64,000 nt of DNA. Source: Sporosarcina sp. Marseille-Q4943 (GTDB taxonomy: Bacteria > Bacillota > Bacilli > Bacillales_A > Planococcaceae). Location of the stretch: the NCBI RefSeq assembly GCF_943736995.1, contig NZ_OX031157.1:1-64000 (forward strand), written 5' to 3'. The position numbers and the translations under genes are program-made. Shown here in pieces: positions 51,430 through 58,707 of the stretch. The notes under the pieces were generated by a model, which saw nothing but the letters and a program-made list of their open reading frames with translations, had not been told where the DNA came from and did not search any database. Position 1 is the first letter of the stretch. Every line of letters starts with the position of its first letter.

Positions 51430-52672
51430 GTCACTGGCTCCTTTTGCAGTCAAACACGGGAGGGCTCATGGAGTCCTTCCTTCTTTGATAATTGCGCAGG
51501 GAATTGTGGAATCAGGATCCGGCACATCTGACCTTGCCGTCAAAGCCAACAACCTATTCGGCATTAAGGCAGGCTCGGGTTGGGAAGGGCAAGTATATAC
51601 AAAACGAACAACCGAATATCGGGCAAACGGCACACCGTATCAAGTGCCTGCTGATTTCAGAAAGTATCCATCCTACGAGGGGTGTGTCATCGACTTGTGC
51701 AAAAAGTACACACACGGAACGGGGTGGGAACCGTTTAATCGCTATACAGCTGTAATAGGTGAGAAAAGCTATCAAAAAGTCGTGCAAGCCGTTTGTGCTG
51801 CTGGATATGCCACCGACCCGAAGTACCTGGAGAAACTAATAAACGCTATTGAACAATATGATTTGACGAAATATGACAGGGAGGATTCCATCATGAAGGT
51901 TATATGTATTGATCCAGGCCACGGCGGCAAGGATCCGGGCGGAGGGTCCAATGGTGACTTCAAGGAAAAGGACATGGTCTTAAAAATCTCCCTTGAGCAA
52001 AAACGCCATTTTGAAAGAAATGGAATCAAAGTCGTGATGACTCGGACTGGTGATGAGTATCTGGATTCTGTTCCTCGTTCAAATCGAGTCAAAGCCTCTT
52101 ATGCAGCCCATTGTATTTCAAACCACATCAACGCAGGAGGAGGGGAAGGGGCAGAAACAATCCATTCCATTCATGCAACACCCGCAATAGCAGCAGGCAT
52201 ACTAGACGCTCTTGTTGGAGTAGGAGCAAAGAGGCGTAGAGTGTTCAGTCGTAAGGGTACCGGCAATAGTGACTACTACTACATGCATCGGATGACCGGA
52301 TCCGTATCGACTGTGATTGTCGAATATGGTTTTGCGGACAATGCTAATGACACCAAGAAAATTATCGACAACTGGAAAACATATGCGGAGGCAGTAGTTA
52401 AATATTACATTGAGCATGTTTTTAAACAAAAGTACATTCCTGAAAAGGAAGAAATCAAAGTGGCATCTACACAGACAACTAAGAAGAAGGAGGTTGATGA
52501 AATGGCCCAATCGTTACCGTACACACAGAAAGAGGACATGCGTAAGCTTCTAAAACGTGCATACGATGACAAGGTGTTTAGCGTTGATCATACGTCTAAA
52601 GTCGATACAATGACGCGTGGTGAAGCGACAGATTTATTAATTAGTTATGTTGCTAGGAATAACAGCGAGTGA
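51419..52672 (+). CDS. Bifunctional endolysin (glucosaminidase plus amidase)
   Basis: A 418-residue lysin with two catalytic domains. Residues about 1-145 form a FlgJ-type glucosaminidase (IIAQGIVESGSGTSDLAVKA, then NNLFGIKAGSGWEG). Residues about 155-335 form an Amidase_3 N-acetylmuramoyl-L-alanine amidase with zinc ligands in DPGHGG and SNHINAGG and the catalytic Glu in VIVEYGFADN. A short C-terminal module (about 362-415) may bind the wall. No signal peptide, consistent with holin-dependent release. ATG at 51419 is inside the holin 3' end. Confidence 0.93.
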   Translation: MFIESLAPFAVKHGRAHGVLPSLIIAQGIVESGSGTSDLAVKANNLFGIKAGSGWEGQVYTKRTTEYRANGTPYQVPADFRKYPSYEGCVIDLCKKYTHGTGWEPFNRYTAVIGEKSYQKVVQAVCAAGYATDPKYLEKLINAIEQYDLTKYDREDSIMKVICIDPGHGGKDPGGGSNGDFKEKDMVLKISLEQKRHFERNGIKVVMTRTGDEYLDSVPRSNRVKASYAAHCISNHINAGGGEGAETIHSIHATPAIAAGILDALVGVGAKRRRVFSRKGTGNSDYYYMHRMTGSVSTVIVEYGFADNANDTKKIIDNWKTYAEAVVKYYIEHVFKQKYIPEKEEIKVASTQTTKKKEVDEMAQSLPYTQKEDMRKLLKRAYDDKVFSVDHTSKVDTMTRGEATDLLISYVARNNSE

Positions 52673-52706
52673 TATGATAAAAATCTAAATAAGTAAGATG
52701 ACTGTA

Positions 52707-52746
52707 AAAGCGCCCTGTCCTTAATCAGATGGGGCGCTTTTTTGTT
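52707..52746 (+). terminator. Terminator of the lysis genes
   Basis: AAAGCGCCC (52707-52715) pairs with GGGGCGCTTT (52731-52740), followed by T. It ends the late transcript before the right-end cargo block. Confidence 0.88.
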
Positions 52747-52804
52747 TCTACAAAGAAGGATTTACATACACTCTCGTTGAACTAGATTGATGGGAGGAGA
52801 TATT

Positions 52805-53131
52805 ATGTTAAATATGGAAAAGAGCAATGTCTTTTGCTTGGTATGTAACCATCAATTCAGCGAATGTGACGCGGGGGTAATAGAAGAATGGGAGCTTCCT
52901 ATTTGCGATCCATGCATTGATGACATGTGCACTTTCAAAGTTAAGTATGACGGCAGCCGTGATTTGCTAGAATTCTTGACCGAAGAAATTAAAGGTAGCA
53001 AATGCGCAGGTTGCTTAAAGTCGGCAATTGAATTACAAGGAATCAGATATGGCAGCACTGTTTGGGGTGATGGGAAGTGCGGGGAGTGCGAACAAGGCTG
53101 GAGCTTGGAAATACATATTGAGTTTGTTTAA
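52805..53131 (+). CDS. Cysteine-rich zinc-binding-like protein (108 aa)
   Basis: Four CxxC pairs (CLVC, CDPC, CAGC and CGEC) over 95 residues predict two zinc ribbons. GGGAGGAG precedes the ATG at 52805; the in-frame ATG at 52787 lies before that Shine-Dalgarno. Stand-alone cargo gene of unknown function. Confidence 0.6.
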   Translation: MLNMEKSNVFCLVCNHQFSECDAGVIEEWELPICDPCIDDMCTFKVKYDGSRDLLEFLTEEIKGSKCAGCLKSAIELQGIRYGSTVWGDGKCGECEQGWSLEIHIEFV

Positions 53132-53142
53132 AAATGAGCAAA

Positions 53143-53172
53143 AGCACCCTGTCCGTTATGGATGAGGGTGCT
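53143..53172 (-). terminator. Terminator of the minus-strand membrane-protein gene
   Basis: AGCACCCT (53143-53150) pairs with AGGGTGCT (53165-53172); on the minus strand a T-rich tract follows. It overlaps the last codons of the 53156-53899 gene and could also stop the convergent gene. Confidence 0.65.
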
Positions 53173-53899
53173 GTTTATATCCGTTAAGTTTCTCTAATAA
53201 GTCAAAGTAGCCTGGATCTTCCACGGCAGGCTTCAAATATAGCTTAACTAGCTTTCGGGCTATGTCTATTCTTTCGCTTAATATTACCTTTGTAATTCTT
53301 CTATTTATTTTATAACGTCTGATACGACTTGCAATATTATTTCTATAATATTTTGGTCCAAGCCATTCTTCCATTCTCAATACACTAGTTACCTCTTCCG
53401 GATCGAGTATTAACATACATATTGAATTCAATCCATAATAAAAACTAAGGTTTTTTAATCTAACTCTATCTCCTTTTTTATATATTGACGTTTTTTTACT
53501 TTCCTTTAACCAATTTAACAGGAAGAAATAAATTAATGCGCTTTGATAAAATTCTTTTTTGGAACCCCAACCATCTTCATAATATTCATTGCCGATCAAT
53601 TTCTCGTAAACATGTAATATTTTTGAATTTGAATATTTAAGGTTCTCTTGAAAGAAGTTTAATGATTCATTAAATAATTTTTCAGGAGAGACGTCGTGGT
53701 ATAGGTCGTGCAACGCTCTTGGATTCCTTTGAATATTCATATATACACTTAGTGAAGGAAGCACCTTAGAATATAGCGTTTGATACTTTTCAAGAAAGGT
53801 TTTTTTGTTATCTCTTTTTACTGTTAGAAAGTGGGAGAGTAACTGAGCCGTAACCGCACCGAAAAAAGCGGAGATTAATGTTAAAAATAAGGGGTTCAC
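53156..53899 (-). CDS. Membrane-anchored hypothetical protein, minus-strand cargo
   Basis: A 247-residue protein with one N-terminal membrane anchor (PLFLTLISAFFGAVTAQLLS, about 3-22) and a large charged, Tyr- and Lys-rich cytoplasmic domain. AAAGGAG lies before the GTG. It is strongly AT-rich, on the opposite strand to late genes, and isolated by terminators. This is typical of morons such as superinfection-exclusion or anti-phage proteins, but no domain is recognised. Confidence 0.65.
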   Translation of the reverse strand: MNPLFLTLISAFFGAVTAQLLSHFLTVKRDNKKTFLEKYQTLYSKVLPSLSVYMNIQRNPRALHDLYHDVSPEKLFNESLNFFQENLKYSNSKILHVYEKLIGNEYYEDGWGSKKEFYQSALIYFFLLNWLKESKKTSIYKKGDRVRLKNLSFYYGLNSICMLILDPEEVTSVLRMEEWLGPKYYRNNIASRIRRYKINRRITKVILSERIDIARKLVKLYLKPAVEDPGYFDLLEKLNGYKQHPHP

Positions 53900-54007
53900 T
53901 TGAGCATCTCCTTTGTTGTTCGTTTTTAAAAATTTATAAAATTCGATAGTTCATTTATATTAACACATAAAATAGCTATCTCTTAACGTTTTTTAATGAT
54001 TGAATAA

Positions 54008-54021
54008 CGAACATTCATTCG
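54008..54021 (+). promoter_or_regulatory. LexA (DinR) box-like site before the yolD-like gene
   Basis: CGAACATTCATTCG matches the Bacillus SOS operator CGAAC-N4-GTTCG at nine of ten positions and lies 30 nt upstream of the ATG. SOS control fits YolD proteins, which often accompany UvrX-type polymerases. Confidence 0.55.
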
Positions 54022-54050
54022 TATATACTAATTTAAAGGAGGATGATTAA

Positions 54051-54392
54051 ATGAAGGTGAGTGGAGATATAAAGGACCGTGGCCGAATCAAATGGACAGC
54101 AATGATGCTGCCGGAACACTTGGCCGAACTAAGGGATTGGCATGCGAAGGATGAACTTGATCCTAAACCGGAAGTGGATGAGGACGATATGCAGTTGCTG
54201 CAGGAGGAATTGGAAATCGCATTCATGAAACGAACTGACGCAGTCATCACGACTTGGCGTGCTGGCAAAAAAGAAACATATATAGGAAAGATCGTGCAAC
54301 TGGATCCAGCGCAGCAAAGCATATCAGTAGAGGGACCGTTCGGTAAGAGGAATATCATGGTTGGCGAAATTTTTAAAGTACGGAGCATGTAA
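54051..54392 (+). CDS. YolD-like protein
   Basis: A 113-residue protein with the YolD pattern (DRGRIKWTAMMLPEHLAELR at the N-terminus; VITTWRAGKKETYIGKIVQL and DPAQQSISV in the second half). In Bacillus, YolD proteins are often encoded next to Y-family polymerases and induced by DNA damage; no polymerase is present here. AAAGGAGGATG upstream; LexA-like box at 54008. Confidence 0.82.
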   Translation: MKVSGDIKDRGRIKWTAMMLPEHLAELRDWHAKDELDPKPEVDEDDMQLLQEELEIAFMKRTDAVITTWRAGKKETYIGKIVQLDPAQQSISVEGPFGKRNIMVGEIFKVRSM

Positions 54393-54394
54393 AT

Positions 54395-54422
54395 AAGAGG
54401 GGGCGTATGCCTCCTCTTTTTA
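54395..54422. terminator. Bidirectional terminator
   Basis: AAGAGGGGGC (54395-54404) pairs with GCCTCCTCTT (54409-54418), one G-T pair, followed by T. It separates the yolD-like gene from the convergent gene ending at 54430. Confidence 0.8.
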
Positions 54423-54429
54423 GATAGCA

Positions 54430-55083
54430 TCAATCGAAATTCCAACGATACGTTTCTGTATCCACTCCTTTTGATGTTACAGGCTTGCCAAGACTTCTCA
54501 TCCTCTTCTTGACGCCTTCCGCGATTTGCACAAGTGTTTGATTCCAGCTAGCTTTGTATGGATTCTTTTGATTTATGTAGCGCATAAGTTTCTTCAATTC
54601 AGCCGATACTACTTCATCAAAGTGGTATCGGTTGTTATGTTTTTGTAGTAGAAGTTCGATAATCCCGATATGCCGAATACTTGCATCCAACATTATAGCA
54701 ACTGCCCGGGTCGGGGATACACCCAATAAGTCAGCGAACAGCTGCACATCCTCGTAATCTCTTTTTACAAATCGGACACTTATACGGTCTGTTTCGCCGT
54801 GTATTTTAGTGTCACCCAAAGAAGGGCTTTCTTCACTTCCGTAAAACAGAGTGTTTTCTATTCGGAGAATCCCCTTTTGGAAGTGGGGCGCGAAGTGTTC
54901 CATCACCTCTCTTTCATGAATGCCTTCCATGAATAGCATTACCCCCAAATCCTGAATGGGTTGGTCTAGGATAAATGACAGTCTTTCGATTTCTGCTTTG
55001 AGTTTTACGGAAATTGTTGGCCCGACATGCACTTTTTTGTCCGATCGTTCTTTTCGTTCAACCGTTTTCCGTTTCCAAAACAA
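54430..55083 (-). CDS. Putative DNA-binding protein with two ribbon-helix-helix-like segments
   Basis: A 217-residue basic protein. Two stretches, TISVKLKAEIERLSFILDQP (about 24-43) and RISVRFVKRDYEDVQLFADL (about 100-119), each look like a strand followed by helices of a ribbon-helix-helix unit. That suggests a pseudo-dimeric DNA binder. It diverges from the ParM-like gene; the 187-nt region between holds a 50-bp dyad. It may regulate or cooperate with the actin partition locus. No family is recognised with certainty. Confidence 0.55.
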   Translation of the reverse strand: MFWKRKTVERKERSDKKVHVGPTISVKLKAEIERLSFILDQPIQDLGVMLFMEGIHEREVMEHFAPHFQKGILRIENTLFYGSEESPSLGDTKIHGETDRISVRFVKRDYEDVQLFADLLGVSPTRAVAIMLDASIRHIGIIELLLQKHNNRYHFDEVVSAELKKLMRYINQKNPYKASWNQTLVQIAEGVKKRMRSLGKPVTSKGVDTETYRWNFD

Positions 55084-55143
55084 TAACTATCCTCATTTCC
55101 CCTGTTTTTGCCCGCTATTTGTGGCGTGTGGCGGACTTAATTT

Positions 55144-55193
55144 ATCCTATGTTGAAAATTGGTTGCATATTAACCAATTATTTTGAGTAGGAT
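55144..55193. promoter_or_regulatory. Nested dyad between the divergent RHH-like and ParM-like genes
   Basis: An inner perfect inverted repeat AATTGGTT (55157-55164)/AACCAATT (55172-55179) and an outer pair ATCCTA (55144-55149)/TAGGAT (55188-55193) share the same centre (about 55168). It is a candidate operator or centromere (parC-like) site. A further CCAATTGG lies at 55253-55260, just before the Shine-Dalgarno. Confidence 0.5.
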
Positions 55194-55270
55194 GTGTTAC
55201 AAGCGAAATACGAAAACAGTTTATATCCAGCCGGTGTATTTCAAATGTAATACCAATTGGAGGGGATAAA

Positions 55271-56131
55271 GTGGGTGTTTTGAACTTAGGAATCGATGCG
55301 GGTAACTATCGGGCAAAGGTGGCTGGACCGTATGGAGTGGACAGTTACCGAACTGCAATCTGCGATTGGTTCGAGCGGAACATTGAAGAGGATTTCGGCG
55401 AAGATGACATGGAGTTTGCCTACAATGGGCGGAAAGGTTTCGCAGGTACGCTAGCATCCTATGAGGATCAATTTGGCGGTGGAGCAATGTACGGCGATAG
55501 TAAGGCGCATGATGACACGCTAATTCGGACCCTGCTGGCCGCATATCGTTACACGAAGAAGTATTGCCCTGATCGGGGCAGGTTTAATTTGGTCGTAGGT
55601 CAGCCAATTGTTTCCCATAAGCCGAAAGAAAAACAGAAAATCATTGACTTATTGCAAGGAAGTCATTTCATAACCATCAATCGTGAGGACTTCCATTTCT
55701 ACTTCGATCAAGTATCCGTAGCAGCTGAGGGGAGCGGGGCTTTCTGGGCTTCTCCGAAGAGGGGGCAAATCAGGATCATTGATATCGGAAGCGGCACGGT
55801 CAATATGGCGACATTAAATCATGCCAAGCACATCAATAACGCTTCAGCTACATTTAATTACGGCGTGGAGACTGCGGGCGGCAAGGAAAACATCGACAAC
55901 ATCGCTAGAGCCGTGATCCGTTCAGCTACACAGTTGAAATGGCGGCAGTCAGATACAGTCTTTGTCTGTGGAGGCGTCGCAAGCGATATTCTACCATTGC
56001 TTGCGGAACACTTCACGAATATCCAGCCGATCATTCCACAGTTGAATTCCTACAGCGGCACACAAATTCATCTTCCGACTTTTGCGAATGCGGTGGGTTT
56101 CTATGAGTTGGCAAGGCTGACATATGGATGA
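55271..56131 (+). CDS. ParM/StbA-like actin ATPase
   Basis: A 286-residue actin-like protein. Phosphate-binding motif 1 is LGIDAGNYRAKVAG (about 6-19), phosphate 2 is IRIIDIGSGTVNMATL (about 165-180) and the adenosine motif is VFVCGGVASDILPL (about 233-246). ParM-type proteins form filaments that move plasmid or phage DNA. The GTG start has TTGGAGGGG upstream. It overlaps a small ribbon-helix-helix partner gene, the ParMR arrangement, which is unusual for an integrated prophage. Confidence 0.82.
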   Translation: MGVLNLGIDAGNYRAKVAGPYGVDSYRTAICDWFERNIEEDFGEDDMEFAYNGRKGFAGTLASYEDQFGGGAMYGDSKAHDDTLIRTLLAAYRYTKKYCPDRGRFNLVVGQPIVSHKPKEKQKIIDLLQGSHFITINREDFHFYFDQVSVAAEGSGAFWASPKRGQIRIIDIGSGTVNMATLNHAKHINNASATFNYGVETAGGKENIDNIARAVIRSATQLKWRQSDTVFVCGGVASDILPLLAEHFTNIQPIIPQLNSYSGTQIHLPTFANAVGFYELARLTYG

Positions 56132-56352
56132 CGCGCAAAATTCAGCCGGTCAGCTTCAATATGGAAAACGAATACGAAAACGGATTGTATGAGTTTGCGA
56201 TGGAACAGGATAAATACTTTTCGAAGTATGTAAAGCGATTGATCGAAAAGGACCGAGCAGGCGGAATGGTGGTTCCGGCAGCTGTTCAGACGATCGAATC
56301 AAAAGGGGATGAATTGAAGTTTAATAAATCTACTGTGAAGGCGTTTTTATGA
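56128..56352 (+). CDS. ParR-like ribbon-helix-helix adaptor
   Basis: A 74-residue protein whose N-terminal half (IQPVSFNMENEYENGLYEFA then MEQDKYFSKYVKRLIEKDR) fits a strand-helix-helix DNA-binding fold, with a disordered C-terminal tail that could contact the actin filament. The ATG overlaps the ParM-like stop. Size and position match ParR adaptors. Confidence 0.7.
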   Translation: MTRKIQPVSFNMENEYENGLYEFAMEQDKYFSKYVKRLIEKDRAGGMVVPAAVQTIESKGDELKFNKSTVKAFL

Positions 56353-56362
56353 ACAAAAAAAA

Positions 56363-56387
56363 GAGGGGTGGCAGCCCCTCAATTTTT
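56363..56387. terminator. Bidirectional terminator
   Basis: GAGGGG-TGGCAG-CCCCTC (56363-56380) flanked by an A run on the left and a T run on the right. It serves the parMR-like operon and the convergent XRE gene, whose stop codon lies within it. Confidence 0.85.
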
Positions 56388-56705
56388 TGTGCGGAAATAA
56401 CGGATCATCCGGATTGCATCAGCAACTTCCTTTTCGGTCGTTTCCACGCCGTCAATTATGATTCTTTTTTCGTATCGCGACTTGTCCGAATCAGAAGCTT
56501 TTAGAACATCGCCGAGAAAGTCATTAGGCTCCACTCCATAAACGTCAAGAATCTCCTTAAGTAGCCTAGGGGTGATTCCGTACTTACCACGTTCGATTTT
56601 GGATAAGTTGCTCCAATCGTAATTGATTTTTTCGGCAAGTTCTTTTAAAGTATAGCCATTTCCCTTTCTGAGTTTCTTTAATTTTTCTCCAACGCCCTGC
56701 ATCAT
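56379..56705 (-). CDS. XRE-family regulator (108 aa)
   Basis: An XRE helix-turn-helix (GYTLKELAEKINYDWSNLSK, about 17-36) followed by an acidic linker and a C-terminal helix (DAIRMIRYFRTKN). GAGGTGG lies upstream; ATGs at 56711, 56705 and 56702 are possible starts and 56705 has the best spacing. It diverges from the secreted MBL gene and may repress it; that target is inferred from position. Confidence 0.75.
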   Translation of the reverse strand: MMQGVGEKLKKLRKGNGYTLKELAEKINYDWSNLSKIERGKYGITPRLLKEILDVYGVEPNDFLGDVLKASDSDKSRYEKRIIIDGVETTEKEVADAIRMIRYFRTKN

Positions 56706-56814
56706 AATCATCACCCACCTCAATTATACGAAAATATCTGCGTATTCTAAACGGGGATAAAAAGAGGGAATTTATCAACCCCTGTCGAATGTAGGCACTA
56801 GGAGGGGGGATTAT

Positions 56815-57858
56815 ATGAAAGATTTAAAATTGAAGAGGCTTTTTTCAGTATTAATGGCGTTCGCGCTGATCATCGGCTTTATGCCGACAGCAGACGCGGC
56901 AGCAACAAAAGAACTGAAAGTACATTTCATTGATGTTGGCCAAGGGGACGCAATCTTAATTCAATCGCCAGTGGGGAAGACTATGTTGGTAGATGGGGGA
57001 CCGAAATCGGCAGGTAAGCATGTAGTTGATTTCCTTAAAGCAAAAGGCATTAAAAAGTTGGATTATGTTGTAGCTACGCATCCAGATGTCGATCATATCG
57101 GCGGGCTGATTGAAGTACTGAATTCGTTTAATGTCACGAATTTCATTGACTCCGGCTATGCTCATACTTCGCAAACGTATTATGAACTACTAACTTTGAT
57201 TGACAAGAAGAACATCAAATTTAGTGTAGCTGAAGAATTGGATAAGATTCCACTGGATCCTAAAATGGTCATACGTGTACTTTACGCGGATGAAAACGCG
57301 AAAGATGGCAACGATGCATCAGTCGTTTTAAAAGCGACTTACAACAAAGTGTCATTCCTGTTGATGGGAGATGCAGACACAGCGATTGAGGACTATGTCC
57401 GTGGCAAATACGATGTTTCGGCTACTGTGCTCAAAAACGGACACCACGGATCAAACACGAGCAGTTCAGCTGCATTCATCAGTAATGTGAAACCAGATGT
57501 AGCAATCCTATCATATGGTAAGAACAATTCATATGGTCATCCTAACGCGGCAGTTGAATCACGCTTGAAAAATGTAGGCGCTAAAATATACAAAACGGCT
57601 GTCGATTGCGATATTACAGTCACGACAGATGGGGTAAAGCATACAGTGTCTAATAATTGCGGCAAGACAGTGGCTAAGCCTGCACCAGCAGCTAAACCAA
57701 CTCCAAAACCAGTGACCAAACCTGCGCCAGCAACACAAACTAATTTCCAAAATTGTACGGAGTTGCGTAAGGTTTATCCGAAGGGCGTAGGAAAGGATCA
57801 TCCAGCATATCAACCGAAAATGGATAGAGACAAAGATGGATGGGCGTGTGAACGATGA
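56815..57858 (+). CDS. Secreted MBL-fold hydrolase with Excalibur domain
   Basis: A 347-residue protein: an N-terminal signal peptide (LKRLFSVLMAFALIIGFMPT, cleavage near ADAAAT), a ComEC-type metallo-beta-lactamase domain (HFIDVGQGDAILIQSPVGKT; HPDVDHIGG, about 88-96; LKNGHHGSNTS), a Pro/Lys/Ala linker (about 285-308) and a C-terminal Excalibur calcium-binding domain (NCTELR; DRDKDGWACER). It is probably an extracellular or wall-associated nuclease or phosphodiesterase, near attR where lysogenic-conversion genes are common. It overlaps its DUF3006 partner by 4 nt. Confidence 0.85.
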   Translation: MKDLKLKRLFSVLMAFALIIGFMPTADAAATKELKVHFIDVGQGDAILIQSPVGKTMLVDGGPKSAGKHVVDFLKAKGIKKLDYVVATHPDVDHIGGLIEVLNSFNVTNFIDSGYAHTSQTYYELLTLIDKKNIKFSVAEELDKIPLDPKMVIRVLYADENAKDGNDASVVLKATYNKVSFLLMGDADTAIEDYVRGKYDVSATVLKNGHHGSNTSSSAAFISNVKPDVAILSYGKNNSYGHPNAAVESRLKNVGAKIYKTAVDCDITVTTDGVKHTVSNNCGKTVAKPAPAAKPTPKPVTKPAPATQTNFQNCTELRKVYPKGVGKDHPAYQPKMDRDKDGWACER

Positions 57859-58094
57859 CAAAGTATACACTTGATCGGATAGATGACGGTTTTTATGTAT
57901 TCTTAAAGAGGGATGACGAAAGTGATCAATTGATTATTCCGTTGGAGGAAGTCAAAGTAAATCTTAATGAGGGAGATATAGTTGAGATCGAAAAGAATGA
58001 AGCTGGGTATCAATTCCATGTCTTAATAGAAGAAACTGATGACATGAAAGAAAAAGTAAGTAACCTTTTGGAGAAGCTGAAGAACAAGAAATGA
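57855..58094 (+). CDS. DUF3006 protein, partner of the MBL hydrolase
   Basis: A 79-residue protein with the DUF3006 pattern (YTLDRIDDGFYVFLKRDDES then VNLNEGDIVEIEKNEAGYQF). DUF3006 genes commonly follow ComEC-like MBL genes in Firmicutes; function unknown. Start overlaps the MBL stop (ATGA). A GCCACC/GGTGGC hairpin follows the stop codon but has a poor T run. Confidence 0.82.
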   Translation: MTKYTLDRIDDGFYVFLKRDDESDQLIIPLEEVKVNLNEGDIVEIEKNEAGYQFHVLIEETDDMKEKVSNLLEKLKNKK

Positions 58095-58146
58095 AAAACG
58101 GCCACCAACTCAATAGAGAAGGTGGCTGTTGTGCTGTAGTGACAAA

Positions 58147-58167
58147 ACTAACACAAAACTAACATTT
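58147..58167. repeat. attR arm-type integrase sites
   Basis: Two overlapping-spaced AAAACTAACA copies end in AAAACTAACATTT (58155-58167), identical to 5479-5491 at the left end. They lie about 115 bp from the attR core, as expected for phage arm sites. Confidence 0.6.
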
Positions 58168-58180
58168 AAAGTGGTATTCA

Positions 58181-58209
58181 GTGAAAAAAAGTGAAAAGCA
58201 AGGTAGAAT
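58181..58209 (+). promoter_or_regulatory. Phage-borne promoter now driving brxA
   Basis: GTGAAA (58181-58186), a 17-bp spacer and TAGAAT (58204-58209), then GAT. This has the same architecture as the orphaned host promoter at 5315-5343. It lies on the phage side of the attachment core. Confidence 0.5.
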
Positions 58210-58269
58210 GATATTCGTAAAACCAACTATTTCAACCATTTATGAATCAATATGAAAGGGGACGAAAAT

Positions 58270-58707
58270 ATGAATGCGTACGATGAGTATATGAAAGGTA
58301 TCGTGAAACCAATGCGGGAAGAGCTCGTTCAATCGGGCTTCACGGAGTTAACGACTGCAGAAGAGGTCGAAGGGACAATGACCTCTCTAGAAGGAACTGC
58401 TCTGATCGTCATCAATTCGGTATGTGGCTGTGCGGCTGGACTTGCACGTCCAGCTGTCAGGGAGGCGTTGCTAGCAACTGAGTCAAAACCGGATCATTTA
58501 TTCACTGTGTTTGCAGGACAAGATAAAGAAGCGACTGAAATGATGAGAAGCTATTTTCCTGAAGTCCCTCCAAGTTCTCCTTCAATCGCCGTATGGAAAG
58601 ACGGGAAGCTCGCCTATTTCATTCCAAGGGAGCAAATCGAGAACTTTGAGATGGAACAGATCAAAGATCATTTGACTGGCGTTTTAGAACAAGTTTGTGG
58701 CAAATAA
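58270..58707 (+). CDS. brxA: Bacilliredoxin BrxA (YphP family)
   Basis: A 145-residue thioredoxin-fold protein that removes bacillithiol from oxidised proteins. The CxC active site is SVCGCAAG (Cys about 53 and 55), and the length agrees with B. subtilis BrxA. The synteny ypgR-yphP-ypiP-ypjP favours BrxA over BrxB. The first seven codons, start and Shine-Dalgarno (GAAAGGGGA, 7 nt) are phage-derived, the rest is host; the ATG at 58270 is the true start rather than the in-frame ATG at 58252. Its last codons overlap ypiP. Confidence 0.9.
   Translation: MNAYDEYMKGIVKPMREELVQSGFTELTTAEEVEGTMTSLEGTALIVINSVCGCAAGLARPAVREALLATESKPDHLFTVFAGQDKEATEMMRSYFPEVPPSSPSIAVWKDGKLAYFIPREQIENFEMEQIKDHLTGVLEQVCGK
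58282..58291. other. attR core
   Basis: GATGAGTATA, identical to 5400-5409, covering codons 5-7 of brxA and the first base of codon 8. This is the right boundary of the prophage. Confidence 0.75.

Larger units (their letters stand above)
5400..58291. mobile_element. Prophage (PBSX/skin-like myovirus, about 52.9 kb) integrated in brxA
   Basis: The element is bounded by the 10-bp direct repeat GATGAGTATA. It contains, in order, integrase, lysogeny switch, recombination and replication genes, terminase, portal, head, contractile tail, baseplate, tail spike, holin, endolysin and cargo. All structural genes are open and in the xkd/yqb order. Gene overlaps of the ATGA type are frequent. No transposase or rRNA/tRNA gene is seen. 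The presence of replication, packaging and lysis genes suggests a functional prophage rather than a defective tailocin. Confidence 0.93.

Noticed and set aside
58252..58269. Upstream in-frame ATG of brxA
   Set aside because: It includes the Shine-Dalgarno itself; the ATG at 58270 matches the family N-terminus and the attL copy.
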